Part shown: piece after piece, positions 9,979 to 19,939 of the stretch
Layout of the letters: each line of letters begins with the position of its first letter
How positions within the stretch are numbered: the stretch's first letter is position 1
Assembly: GCA_030762175.1 (NCBI GenBank)
Contig: CM060846.1
Location: forward strand, 184,876,041-184,940,040
DNA: 64,000 nt
From: Metallyticus violacea
Lineage: Eukaryota; Arthropoda; Insecta; Mantodea; Metallyticidae
Direction of reading: 5' to 3'
Program-made: the position numbers and the translations under genes
Notes under the pieces: generated by a model
The model's input: only the letters and a program-made list of their open reading frames with translations
The model's database searches: none
Told to the model about the DNA's origin: nothing

Positions 9979-10440
9979 TGGCCCCATTTCACTACCTAAA
10001 CATAATAAAATAAGACGTAACACGTTAACTTAGTAGTACGTAAGCATTCTCAATAAAAGACACAAATGTACGTATTAGCCAATCAAAAATAATGAATGAA
10101 TAGTGTTTAAAGCCCGTTTTTGTTACAGAGGCACCACAGCCGATGGACACCGGTGATACATGAGATGAAATGATATATTGGAATTGCAAAGGATTTATTT
10201 TTAAGGAAGGAAACGTTCCAGGCCTAAGTTTAGGGTACCTCCCCGGCATTTGCCATTTATGAGGACTGAGGAAAACCTGGAAAATACCTCAGTCAGGAAG
10301 GACAGTCCTGGCGGTATTCGAACTCAGACCTCCCGCTCACGAGTCCGAGACTTAACGACCTCGGCCACCCGTGGTGGTAATCAAAAATAAGAACAAGCGA
10401 ACATCAACTAACATGCATTTGAAAACGGCTACTTCTGAGC
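9979..10440 (-). mobile_element. Harbinger-like MITE half-copy, split by a SINE
   Basis: The sequence is the reverse complement of roughly 5975-6117 of the MITE at 5468: shared blocks include AAACATAATAAAATAAGAC and TAGCCAATCAAAAATA. It is interrupted at 10093-10378 by a SINE. It resumes with AGAACAAGCGAACATCAACT. The other half of the element is missing. Confidence 0.7.
10093..10378 (-). mobile_element. tRNA-derived SINE, family B, with 12-bp TSD
   Basis: It is flanked by a perfect AATCAAAAATAA duplication (10081-10092 and 10379-10390). Read on the minus strand, the head resembles a Leu/Ser-type tRNA (GGCCGAGGTCGTTAAG as box A region, TTCGAAT-like box B). The body carries CCTGACTGAGG, TTTTCCAGGTTTTCCTCAGT, AAATGGCAAATGCCGGGG and CTTAGGCCTGGAACG. 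Other copies are at 22925, 24490, 47205 and 60465. Confidence 0.92.
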
Positions 10441-10499
10441 AGACGGCGGTAGCGCTTATGTATATGCAAAGTACAGTAACTAATTTGCTTGGAGTAATA

Positions 10500-12081
10500 T
10501 GAGGGTAGGTCCATAATTTTCCGACCTAAACATTTTCTGTTTTTTTTTTATTTGAATTGTTTACGGAGGCTGTTTAACGTCTCAGGTCATCAGCTTCACA
10601 TTCAAACCAGGACGTGAAACGACTGACAAATTTTGCTCAGAGGCTTTTTATTCAAACTTGAGATTCTTTATCGTGTCGTAAATGTACGGCACGGAAACCA
10701 CGGCTTTACGTACCATATCATACCAAGAGGACATATTTAGGATTTCTACGCCCAAAAAAATCCATTGGTCCCGGCCCGAATCGAACCCACGATCTTGGGT
10801 TTACGAGCCCAAGCATGGTTAATACTACACCACCAGTATTTTTTAGATCTGATAATAACAAAAAATCATAAAGTTACTCTTTATGCAATACATTTCTCAC
10901 ATCATTGAATTGACATTTCAACCCCCCCAAAAATTGGTCAGAAGTCTTGTCTGCAAAACAGGCATAAACAGCTTCCATCACTTCTTCGTCACTCCTAAAT
11001 TTCTTTCCTCGACGGTTCTTCTTGAGTTTTGAGAAAAGAAAGCGTCACTGAGAGCTAGATCTGTGCTGAAGGGTGAATGGTCCAATTCCTTGAAGCCACA
11101 TTTCTTCACACTTTTTTTTTTTTTTTTTTTTTTTGCAAGAAGAACTGTGTGCGTATGCGCGTTGTTGCGAAGAAGGCGCACACCACCACTTAGCCTTTTC
11201 TCTTTGATAGAAGCAGGTAGTCTATGCAGTAGGCCAGCATAGTACTTCCCATTTACTTTGGTGTTTCTCTCCTTGAATTCAATGAAAAGCATTCCTTCAC
11301 AGTTTCAAAAGATTGTGGCCATGAATTTTTTGGTTGACTAAGTGACCTTAGCCTTTAGAGGCGCTGCTTCGCCAAGTTTACGCCACTCCATCGATCCTCT
11401 TTTGGACAAAGGATCATAGTAGAAGACCATAATTTCTTCTCCTATAACAATGGTTTGCAGAACCTCTCTCTCGTTGCAACGGCAGAGCTCCAAAATGCCT
11501 GACAACAAATGACTAGGTGCTGCTTTTGGACTGAGGAAAGAAGTCTAGGCATTCACCTTGCACTAACCTTATTCATGTTTAAATGCTCATGAATAATTCG
11601 AAGATCTGTTGTTTTAGAAAGGCCCAATCTTGCTGCTATTTCTGTAACTTTGAGCCGCCGGTCTTCCATAATTTCTCCTTCCACAAGAGCGATATTTTCA
11701 GAAGTGAACATCTCCAAGGGCCGACCTACACGCTCTTCGTCTTCAATGCTTTCTCGACCCATTCCAAAAAGTTTGGCTCATTCATTTACAGTAGAATGTG
11801 AGGGGGGTGCTTCCCCATATACATCGTTCAATCGCTGTTTAATTTCATTTGGAGTAAGCCCTTCTGTTGTGAAGGGCTTAATAACAGGTCGATACTCCAT
11901 TTGGAACATATCACAATCCTTCACACATAGCCTTCTTTATGCGACTAAATCTGAACTGAACAAGCGGAGTGGAAGTTACAGCTGCAATTATGTACTTAAC
12001 AGATAAGGTATACACCAGACAAGGATATTGTGAAGGCGATAAATCTTAACGGTGAGCCGGAAACTTTTGAACTTACCCCCG
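10500..12081 (-). mobile_element. mariner element, TA-flanked, SINE-interrupted
   Basis: Terminal inverted repeats (GAGGGTAGGTCCATAA at the left; a complementary GGGGGTAAGTTCAAAAG at the right) lie inside TA dinucleotides at 10498-10499 and 12082-12083. The minus-strand transposase frame is broken. It includes an HTH-like block ending K-V-S-A-R (11762-11553), a first-triad block reading I-G-E-E where mariners have T-G-D-E, a second block L-L-R-N-N-A-H-T-H-T where H-D-N is expected, and F-S-T-D-L-A for the third. At least two triad positions are changed, so it is dead. A family A SINE sits in its 3' UTR. Confidence 0.88.
10539..10843 (-). mobile_element. tRNA-derived SINE, family A, inside mariner
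   Basis: A minus-strand copy. The head at the right shows CCACCAGTATT instead of the usual GTCCTGG end, and the body shows GAGGCTTTTTATTC and CTGAGACGTTAAACAGCC. It splits the mariner 3' end, whose two sides resume at ATTTTCT (about 10532) and TTTTTTAGATCTG (about 10840). The SINE is therefore younger than the mariner. Confidence 0.88.
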
Positions 12082-12083
12082 TA

Positions 12084-12288
12084 TAAGCAAGGATACATTT
12101 CTTATAATGCAATTAATCTTTTGTCCATTGACGTCATTCTCTCTACAGAGTCGCTGATCATCAGTTCTCAATGCCATAACTTGCCCTTACAAGGAGCACG
12201 GAAATCAAACGCAACTCCTGCTGCTATTTGCTGCAAGTTCCAAGCGACAGCGGAGAGAGCCGGGCTAATGTGCATAGTCGCAGTCTAA
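12084..12288. repeat. MITE-related fragment
   Basis: ACGGAAATCAAACGCAACTC (12199-12218) and the following CTGCTGC/GCAAGTTCC match 5702-5755 of the Harbinger-like MITE. The GCGACAGCGGAGAGAGCC block matches the repeat at about 6180 and 17420. The joint indicates mixed repeat ancestry. Confidence 0.55.
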
Positions 12289-12396
<108 letters not shown>

Positions 12397-12399
12397 TTA

Positions 12400-12960
12400 A
12401 CGTAATGTTAAAGTAGGATAAGACAAGTGACTTTAAGGACCTATGAATTGTACTCCGTAAGTTTTAAATATAAATGGATATGGGATTGCTAGGCGAGTAA
12501 AATATTGTAATGATGGCAAACCTGCTGTTATTGGAATTCCCAAATAATTCATATACTCGTATATATTAACGCTAACCTCGGGTGAATCCTAGAAACCGGT
12601 AGACCAAATGGGTTTTCGTAAATATAAATTGATAGGGACGGGCAAATCCCTGCAATGGTACTAAATCTCCTTTGACTGCAGCAGAAAAAAATCATAAACA
12701 TAAATTTATAGCGCATTGAATTCAGTGTGTGGTACTATTCGTTTGAAAGCCTTATTACCTAACTATATCTGCGGAAGTCACTACTTTAGGTTCACTCCGC
12801 CATCGCTCGGGACTTGTAGCAGGAAGCAGCAAGCGTTGCATTTAATTTCCTTGCTCCTTGTGTGAATAAACTCTACCATAGCTGCTTTACAAAAAGTGCA
12901 GCTGTATTCTGATTAGCTGATTTTTAAATCAGCTAATAGTATCAATAGTAAAAGAAGAAA
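12400..12960 (-). mobile_element. Inverted, diverged MITE copy
   Basis: The part at 12590-12920 is the reverse complement of about 5640-5960 of the MITE at 5468, sharing for example CATAAACATAAATTTATA-like, GAAAGCCTTATTA and CGGGACTTG(G/T)AGCA blocks. The part at 12485-12650 also resembles 17515-17680 (CTAACCTCGGG, AATCCTAGAAA, CGGT). No terminal repeats can be set. Confidence 0.6.
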
Positions 12961-13272
12961 TAGTATCGTATGGTCCAGAAGAGGTTAGAACCGTTCCGGT
13001 ATAGCAAGGAGTTCTTCAGGTGTAATATCAGAATATAGCTTTTGGAAATATTCATCATACACAAAAGAATAAATATCCATGGCTACTTACAGAAACATGG
13101 GAGCTATTTTGAATAATGTGAATATATTTGCGCTTAGCACACCGTTGTTCAAGTATATGATGATATATTGGCGGGGATTCAATGTGCGTAGCTCGGGAAC
13201 GTACCTGAGTGTCCCTCAAATAGTCCAGTTGAAGTTTTAGAAACCGAACTTTAATTCTTTTTATCTTAATAA

Positions 13273-13643
13273 TTATGTATCAACCACAGAGCGACTATGC
13301 AATCTCGCAACATCCCATAAAGAAACGCTTGTTTTTTTTTTTTTTTCCCCACATTTATCACCAGAAATATATTGAAGATACAGTTTTATCTTTGTTTTGA
13401 TGACAATCCACCATTTCAGTTTAGTAGAGTAAAATCGTTGCTGATAAACCCATAATCGCCAGAGCTCTGCAAAGAATTTATGGACATCTTTATCAAAAAG
13501 AATCTGCAAATTAAGTTTCCAGTAACCACGACCATATGAGGGAAAGGACGCAGGTTGCGCAATAGAAGTAAGGTATCCACAATTATCAGAGAGCTCTGTC
13601 GGACATATATCCACAGTGCTAATATAAAGATCGCGGTGAACAT
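13273..13643 (-). pseudogene. LINE endonuclease C-terminal region
   Basis: This open frame encodes the end of the endonuclease domain, with the Y-W-K-L-N block near 13530, then F-A-E-L-W and W-W-I-V-I-K-T-K. Those features separate endonuclease from RT in many LINE ORF2 proteins. An internal T-rich run (13330-13346) translates to lysines and is probably a slippage expansion. Confidence 0.7.
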
Positions 13644-14289
13644 AATTGCGATCTGGTCATGCTCCCGAGAGATTGCGTTGTAATGTGTAAAGTGGACGGT
13701 CGCGATTCAGAATTTCCCATATATCGCTTAGCTTGGGTCGATGAACTAAATCTATTACTGCAGGTCAAGGCAAGTAAATTCCTGTGCAATCTTTAAGGGA
13801 AAAACAGTATTAAAATTGCCACGTAATAACAGATGTAGGGAATTAGAGAATAAAGAAGCTACTTATTCAACAAAAAAATCTGCCTTTCCCTCCGCATATG
13901 GGTGTCAGAAGAGCTATATATATTGATAATATTGAGATAGCCTAGGATAAGACTGATGCCTCTAAAATTTGCAGTCATGTGCACATTCGTATATTGCAAG
14001 TGACATTTAAACAAGATGGTAGTACCACGGGTAACAACATCAGTATTAATTTCAGCATTATATCAATATAAGCGAACTAAAACGGGGAATGTAAGTCTTG
14101 AAGAAGGGCAATATCAACATCCAGGGAATGAAAAGTTTTTGATAGAAAACGAAATTTTTCGTGAGTTTGGATATTACTAATATTCAATGCATTTTAAATG
14201 TGTGTGACGTAAAGAGATACAAGTGAATCCAAGAATAATTAAACAGAAATAAACAGTTAGAGGACAGTAATAAGAAATTATTCTCAAAT

Positions 14290-15330
14290 CGTGAGCTCCG
14301 ATGTTTCATGAGACGTGCCTTCCAACATAGGCTCAGTAGGACTTTCAGATAATGTCAGAGATTTCCCAGATTTGTCACTGTTAGCAGAACATTTACAACA
14401 TGTGCCACCTTGTAATCATGGATCTAGGGGTGAAATCTCTGGTTTATTATTTAGTAAAGAATGAGCATCAAAGTTATTCAAAGGGGTCACCGTAGGTAGG
14501 GATATATTTGTTACTTTTTGTTTCTTAGCAATAGGTTGTATGTTTATCTCCTGTTCATGCGATGGTGCAGTAAGCTATCTTGGCAGTATTACTAGTAGGG
14601 GGAATAAGGGAGGTATGTCATGTCGTTGCGACAACACCAAGGTCACATTTATAGGTTCCAATGGAGAAGCCGGCTATTGAGTGGGCTCAGGAGGAGGGAG
14701 AGCGTCTGCCTGCTGGTCCAGTTGAATGGGGCTGGAAGCAGAAGTTTCCTAATGAGTAATAATATTTTTCTCATAGAATAGATTACTCATTAATGTTGGA
14801 CGAGGTACTTGTTGGATCTAATAGGTAAATCTCATGTAAGGACAACGATTACGTAAAGGAGTGGTTTCACCACACGTATTGCACAGGGTGGTTGCCTAGC
14901 ATAACTAATGTAAGCCTCCTGACCAGCAATCATCAGATTAGATGGAATAGATTTTTTTTTTCAAATCAATTTAAATAGAAAGAATACCAATTTGCACCCG
15001 ATACTTATAGTCGAGAGACCCATGTTCAATTTTAATTTTAATTACAGAGCCATATACCTGTAAACATTGACGTGTTTGATCATTTGATACTTTTGGGGGT
15101 TCATTAAACACACGGGCATGGGTGCATTCTGCATTGGCATCACTAATCTTTACGGAAATCACAGAACCGTCTTCAGTTACAAAGGGAGTTGTGCCCTGAT
15201 GTACATTTAACAAATGTTAAAAAAATACTCTACTGTGTAACTTGATAAATACTCCATTTTGCTTCCCAATCATTTTCAGTGTGTCCAATAGGTCCTCGGC
15301 TGTACGTAGGGACGTATCCAACCAGAGATG
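14290..15330 (-). pseudogene. LINE ORF1 (gag-like) remnant with zinc knuckle
   Basis: The frame at 15213-14971 holds an RRM-like or gag-like segment (K-I-S-D-A-N-A-E, then R-V-F-N-E-P-P, then R-Q-C-L-Q-V-Y-G). Further along, near 14870-14900, is C-N-T-C-G-E-T-T-P-L-R-N-R-C, which has CX2CX4-X-X4C spacing but proline where the knuckle histidine should be. A proline-rich tail follows. This is the nucleic-acid chaperone of the LINE, now non-coding. Confidence 0.6.
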
Positions 15331-15597
15331 TACGAGGGTAGGTTCATAAGTTTCCGGCCTTCTTTAAGAATTGTCGCCTTCACAATATCCTTGTCTGGTG
15401 TCATACCTTATCTGTTAAGCACATAATTGCAGCTGTAACTTCCGCTCCGCTTGTTCAGTTCAGATTTAGTCGCAAAAAGGCTATGTTTGAAGGACTGTGA
15501 TGTGTTCCAAATGGAATATCGACCTGTTATTAAGTCCTTCACAACAGAAGGATTTATACCAAATGAAATTAAACAGGGATTGGACGGTGCATACGGA

Positions 15598-15903
15598 ATG
15601 AATGAATGAATGAATGAATGAATGAATAATGTATTTTATAGGCTTTTTGGGCCCGAAGGCTGTTTTAGGAATGTTTCCTATTCAGCCTAGATTTTCCTTG
15701 TGGTTTGTACGTTGCAGAAGCCCGCCATGGAGAAGTGCACATGGTCATTAGTCCTGGTCAGGTTGGTTAGTGGGGGCGTGGTCCAAGTTTGGTGTGTTAA
15801 GGATTTGGTTTTTGTTGAATGATAGGAAAGAGCTCTTTTTTGTGGGCAGCCTGGTCTCTTGGTAAATTTTTTTATTTGTTTGTTGGCATTATCGTACCAG
15901 TTG
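15598..15903 (-). mobile_element. LINE 3'-end insertion with (GAAT)n tail
   Basis: This segment is absent from the sister mariner at 10500, so it is an insertion. It begins with seven GAAT/AATG repeats, which on the minus strand form an (ATTC)n tail. The minus frame at 15920-15687 encodes the C-terminus of an unknown protein ending shortly before the tail. A 5'-truncated non-LTR retrotransposon copy in minus orientation is the simplest reading. The clade is unknown. Confidence 0.6.
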
Positions 15904-15955
15904 GGAAGCACCCCCCTCATATTCTACCGTAAAAGAATGAGCCAAACTTTTTCGA

Positions 15956-16393
15956 ATGGGTCGAGAAAGCATTGAAGATGAAGAGCGTGTAGGTCGGCCC
16001 TTGGAGGTGCTCGCTCCTGAAAATATCGCTCTTGTGGAAGGAGAAATTATGGAAGACCGGCGGCTCAAAGTTACAGAAATAGCAGCAAGATTGGCCCTTT
16101 CTAAAACAACAATTCTTCGAATTATTCATGAACATATAAACATGAATAAGGTTAGTGCAAGATGGATGCCTAGACTTCTTTCCTCAGTCCAAAAGCAGCA
16201 CCTAGTCAGCTGTTGTCAGACATTTTGGAGCTCTGCCGTTGCAACGAGAGAGAAGTTGTGCAAACCATTGTTAATCAAAGAGAATAGGCTAAGTGATGGT
16301 GTGCGCCTTCTTCGCAACAACACGCATACGCACACAGTTATTGTTGCAAAAACAGGTATGAAGAAATGTGGCTTCAAGGAATTCGACCATTGA
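15956..16393 (+). pseudogene. mariner transposase, largest open part
   Basis: This 145-residue frame has the second HTH of mariner transposases (L-K-V-T-E-I-A-A-R-L-A-L-S-K-T-T, about residues 39-54), then V-S-A-R-W-M-P-R-L-L (residues 66-75), then the R-N-N-T-H-T-H-T block. The upstream first HTH (P-N-E-I-K-Q near 15556-15575) is cut off by the inserted LINE tail. A stop at 16391 ends the frame before the third D, which survives downstream as T-D-L-A. It cannot transpose. Confidence 0.85.
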
Positions 16394-16684
16394 CCCTACA
16401 GCACAGATCTAGCTCCCAGCGACACTTCCTTTTCTCAAAACTCAAGAAGGACCGTCGAGGAATGAAATTTAGGAGTGATGAAGAAGTGATGGAAGCTGTT
16501 TATGCCTGTTTTGCAGACAAGACTTCTCACCAATTTTTTTTTTTGGGGGGGGGTTGAAATATCATTTCAAAGATTTGAGAAGTGTATAGAAATAAAGAGT
16601 AACTATATTGAAAATTGAATTATATTTTTTGTCTTTATCACACCTAGAAAATGGTTAAGCCGGAAACTTATGACCTACCTCGTA

Positions 16685-16933
16685 CATTTTCTCAAAACTC
16701 AAGGAGGACTTTCGAGGAAGGAAATTCAAGTGTGGCAAAGAAGTGATGGATGCTGTTTATGCCTATTTTGCAGACAAGACTTCTTACTATTTTGGAGGGG
16801 AGTTGAAATGGTAATTCAAAGATGTGAGAAGTATATTGCAATAAAAGTTAACTATGCTGAAAATCGAAATATAGTTTTTGTCTTTATAATACCTAGAAAA
16901 TGTTTAGGCCGGCAACTTATGGACCTACCCTCG
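16685..16933 (+). mobile_element. mariner 3'-end fragment in tandem
   Basis: It repeats the last 250 bp of the neighbouring mariner (from TTTTCTCAAAACTCAAG to the right inverted repeat) and ends at TCG followed by TA. It starts within two bases of the first copy's TA, so the two share a junction. It differs at many positions, so it is not a very recent duplication. Confidence 0.88.
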
Positions 16934-16935
16934 TA

Positions 16936-17371
16936 GGCCCAGGCTTACTTTTGTCGAAGGTAGCTTTCATAGTGTTTACTCGTATGATCTTGTTCATGAT
17001 TACAATGCACTGGATAAGTATGAAATTGTTCCCCGTGAGGAATTTAAAGAAAAATGACAATTTAAAAAAATTGACAAAAACTGGACAGCACAGAAAGAAG
17101 CGCAGTCAACCAAAAGTACGTGTGTACTGTACGCCACTCTGCAGCGTACTTATTTTTCAAACCTATTTCGTCTAACAGAAACATACTTTCTATTAAAATG
17201 TGCTTTAAAGTTGACAAATAGAAGGAAGACCGAATACTTTATGCGGAATCTCTTTGAAAGTGGTTATTTGCAGTTCCGAAACAATGGAATGTGCGTTATT
17301 ACGTCATGTGTTAATATCGTGGTGGTGGTGGTTGGGAACTTGACGTTACCCGCAGGCCTGAAAGCACTAAA
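16936..17371. other. No supported feature
   Basis: Short frames only. No similarity to other parts of the window was recognised. Confidence 0.4.
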
Positions 17372-17950
17372 TTGCTGCTATTGTTGGTGTTAAGTGCCCG
17401 AGCGGCTAGCCAGAAGCGAACGATAGCGGAGAGAGCGAAACTTATTCACACGCACTTTACTTTGTGTGTGTGTGTGTGTGTGTGTGTGTATTTAAGGACG
17501 CGTAAATCACTGTAATGATAGCATTGTTAGGCAGGTGAAATGTTGTAACGGTGGGAAATGTGCTCTTATTTCAATCCGCAACTAATTCATGTATAAACCC
17601 ATACAAGCATAATATTTCAGCTAACCTCGGGCAAATCCTAGAAATCGGTTGACCGAGTGGTTTAGCGAGTAAATCATTCTAATCATGGAAAAAAATCCTT
17701 TAACTCAGCAAGGAAGGAAGGAAAAAAAAAACATGGGATGATATAGTTCGAAACCACTATTCAATCTTTATAATAGTAGCATAATACTCCAACAGCCTGC
17801 GCTATTGCACCGTTCATGCTGAAGCGTTATTTTCTAGCCAATTTTTGTGCCGGTCACCACTTTTGGCTCTCTACGCTGAGATACCTTCGGCTATATCAGT
17901 TTTCGCTCGCTTCTGGCTAACCGCTGGGCACTTAACACAACAGCAGCAAC
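17372..17950. mobile_element. MITE with ~70-bp terminal inverted repeats
   Basis: The left end (17372-17440) and right end (17880-17950) are inverted copies sharing GTTAAGTGCCC, GCGG(C/T)TAGCCAGAAGCGA and flanking TTGTTG-type triplets. There is no transposase. A (TG)n run lies at 17464-17489. The centre (17515-17680) resembles 12485-12650. The GATAGCGGAGAGAGC block links it to the repeats at 6.2, 6.8, 7.1 and 12.2 kb. Confidence 0.75.
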
Positions 17951-18179
17951 AGTTAAGCACTTTCAGCTCTATAGATAACTTCAAGTTTGTTGGGATGCCT
18001 TGGAATCACGACGCATGTTTTAAGGTTTTTCATGTTCATTACAAAGTGGACAAAGTAAATAAGTACAATTATTTATTAAAACAGAAGTGCGTGGTGAGGT
18101 GTAACGCTAGGGGATACAACAAGGAATTGTTTAAAGTACGTCTCTTTTAAAACTATAGATAAAATTCGGTCTTAATTAT
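17951..18179. other. Unassigned stretch
   Basis: A frame from 17845 to 18150 is open but partly covers the MITE end and is not recognised. It is probably chance or an unknown repeat. Confidence 0.3.
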
Positions 18180-18870
18180 TACGAACAATCCTGACAGGGT
18201 ACTGACACAAAAACAGCTGACAGCATCGGTTCCTTCAGCTCATGATCTTGTTTACGTAGCATGTTCGGTGCAGTGTCCCAAAAGATACCTACAGACTGTA
18301 ACTTACAGAGACTTGAAACGCACGATGACATTTCCGTAACAAAGGACGCGATTTTCATTCCCTGGAATACTTTCTGGGCATTACGCACAGTGGGCCAAAA
18401 TGTTGACCAGTTAAATACATACATTACGAAACTGTTTAATAAACATGCCCTACTACGAACAAAAAGTATGACTCTACAACTAGAACCATGGATGACTGCT
18501 AACATCCCGAATTTGATATCTGAAAGAAACCCCGCCTATAGGACTTATAAACGAAATAAACACGACGCAAACCAAGGTAGCTATAAGCCTATTCGTAACA
18601 GGACAAACTAATTAATTAGGAATGCCAAAATAAGACATGCTTACTGTCTCATTGATCCGACTGCAGGCTTGAAAGGTATGTGGCGAAGCATTTAAACAAT
18701 GGGACTGGGAAAGACTTCACCCCAGGCATACGAAACTAATGACCTAAATAACCACTTTACAAAAGTTCCCTCAGAATTAACCAAAACCGACAAACAAAAA
18801 TCCATACGAACTTTACTCTCTGAGATACTTGACCAAGAGAAATTCTGGGGTGTGATGCATGAACCTAATA
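18180..18870 (+). pseudogene. CR1-like LINE ORF2, end of endonuclease and linker
   Basis: The translation shows A-H-D-L-V-Y near 18240 (end of the endonuclease), P-W-N-T-F-W-A-L near 18360, L-F-N-K-H-A-L-L-R-T-K, P-W-M-T-A-N-I, E-R-N-P-A-Y-R-T-Y-K-R-N-K and, after a stop, Y-E-T-N-D-L-N-N-H-F. These mark the endonuclease-RT linker of CR1/Jockey-type LINEs. The similarity stops near 18850. RT sequence of a similar LINE in the same orientation starts at about 21380. Confidence 0.75.
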
Positions 18871-19555
18871 ACTTACATTTTTGTAAAAAATTAGGTAGCT
18901 ATTGATTTATATTCTTCCTATAATCTTATATCAAAGCACAAATATCTAGATTTATACAGGTTTCCTTTTTTACACTAGAGGGCAATATTCTTTGTGCAGT
19001 TTATGTTCTACATGTTGTTCAGTGCATGAACTTGATAACCCAAACAAAATTGATGCAGTTGGAAGTAAGCGAATTTCAGCAGTTACAAAATTTGATTTTT
19101 CAGTGTTTTGCAATTCTGGTGCAGGTAAGACGGAAATTACATCCGCTATTGTTCTTCATTATGTTGAAATTCTTTTAAATAAAAACGTTAACATAACATT
19201 AACTACTATTATTGTGCTGTCGAAGTGAATATACAATGTAGTTGTGTTTCTTCCCAGCAAAAAGTAACCCAGGTAGTATCCTTCTTTTGCCTTCTGATTA
19301 TGAAAATGAAAAAAGGAGGAACAGAACAGTTATTATTACAGAAGTCGTTTTTGTTATTTCATTAGATCCACTGACCATGCTTTTCTGACTAAAATACTGG
19401 TTTGTACTAGGCAATAGTAAAGAGAAACCCAGAAGGTAAATAACTTATTAAAATTTTGTTGCAATATTCAACTGCAATTTGTAATATGAGAAACTAATCT
19501 CAATGAATATTAACCTATAGAACGTACATAGGTTAAATAGAATAATATTTAATTT
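18871..19555. other. Unassigned stretch between LINE and unclassified gene relic
   Basis: A 78-residue frame (18992-19228) contains S-G-A-G-K-T-E, like a P-loop, but without further support. It could be the 5' part of the unclassified repeat gene that follows. I cannot confirm this. Confidence 0.3.
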
Positions 19556-19939
19556 TAGTGGGATTTAATGACTATTGTTTTCACTCACTCTTTAAAAAGG
19601 AAGAGGCATCAGAAGAGAGTAAACAAAGTGTACATGACTTCATGAAACTTTCCCCCATATATAAAAGCCAGTACACAAAAAGGGTAGCCCTCATAGGAAA
19701 TACCCAGAAGTCTGTGAAAAAAAAAAAAAAAAAAAAAAAAACCTTCAGACTTTAATCTGCACTTTAGATATCCTAGTCTTTATACATATAAGATATGTTT
19801 TAAAATACACATGACTCTGAAGGGCGACATACCAGAAGCAGAGAAAGTTAAAATAAAATCTGAATTAGAACTCCATCAAAGGAAGACTGAAAAGACACGG
19901 ACCGAAATGAAACAAAATTTTGAAATTTCACAAAATAAC

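Larger units (their letters stand above)
12961..15330 (-). mobile_element. APE-type LINE remnant (gag plus endonuclease)
   Basis: On the minus strand, an ORF1 remnant (about 15330 to 14290) is followed by an endonuclease domain (about 14200 to 13270) and the start of the linker to the RT (13260 to 13050). The RT itself is absent. The endonuclease begins N-I-S-N-I-Q-T and carries D-I-A-L-L-Q, the usual first block of apurinic-type LINE endonucleases (the Q is normally followed by the catalytic E; here it is D). The C-terminal block Y-W-K-L-N-L-Q-I-L is typical. Stops are frequent. The clade (I, Jockey or L1-like) cannot be fixed without a tree. Confidence 0.72.
15333..16682 (+). mobile_element. 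mariner element with TA duplication and nested insertion
   Basis: The ends are CGAGGGTAGGTTCATAAG and its complement CTTATGACCTACCTCG. TA flanks both (15331-15332 and 16683-16684). The transposase is split by a 0.3-kb insertion at 15598-15903. The region between R-E-K-L-C and the R-L-S-D-G-V block is deleted, removing the first catalytic D. The second triad position reads R-N-N. The family is the same as 10500-12081, and HTH and V-S-A-R-W-M-P-R-L-L blocks are well kept. Confidence 0.9.

Noticed and set aside
18179..18505. 108-residue minus-strand frame
   Set aside because: Shadow of the CR1-like LINE linker on the + strand.
18992..19228. S-G-A-G-K-T-E motif suggesting a myosin-like P-loop ATPase
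   Set aside because: Only seven residues match, with no other myosin motif around them, in a region of decayed repeats.
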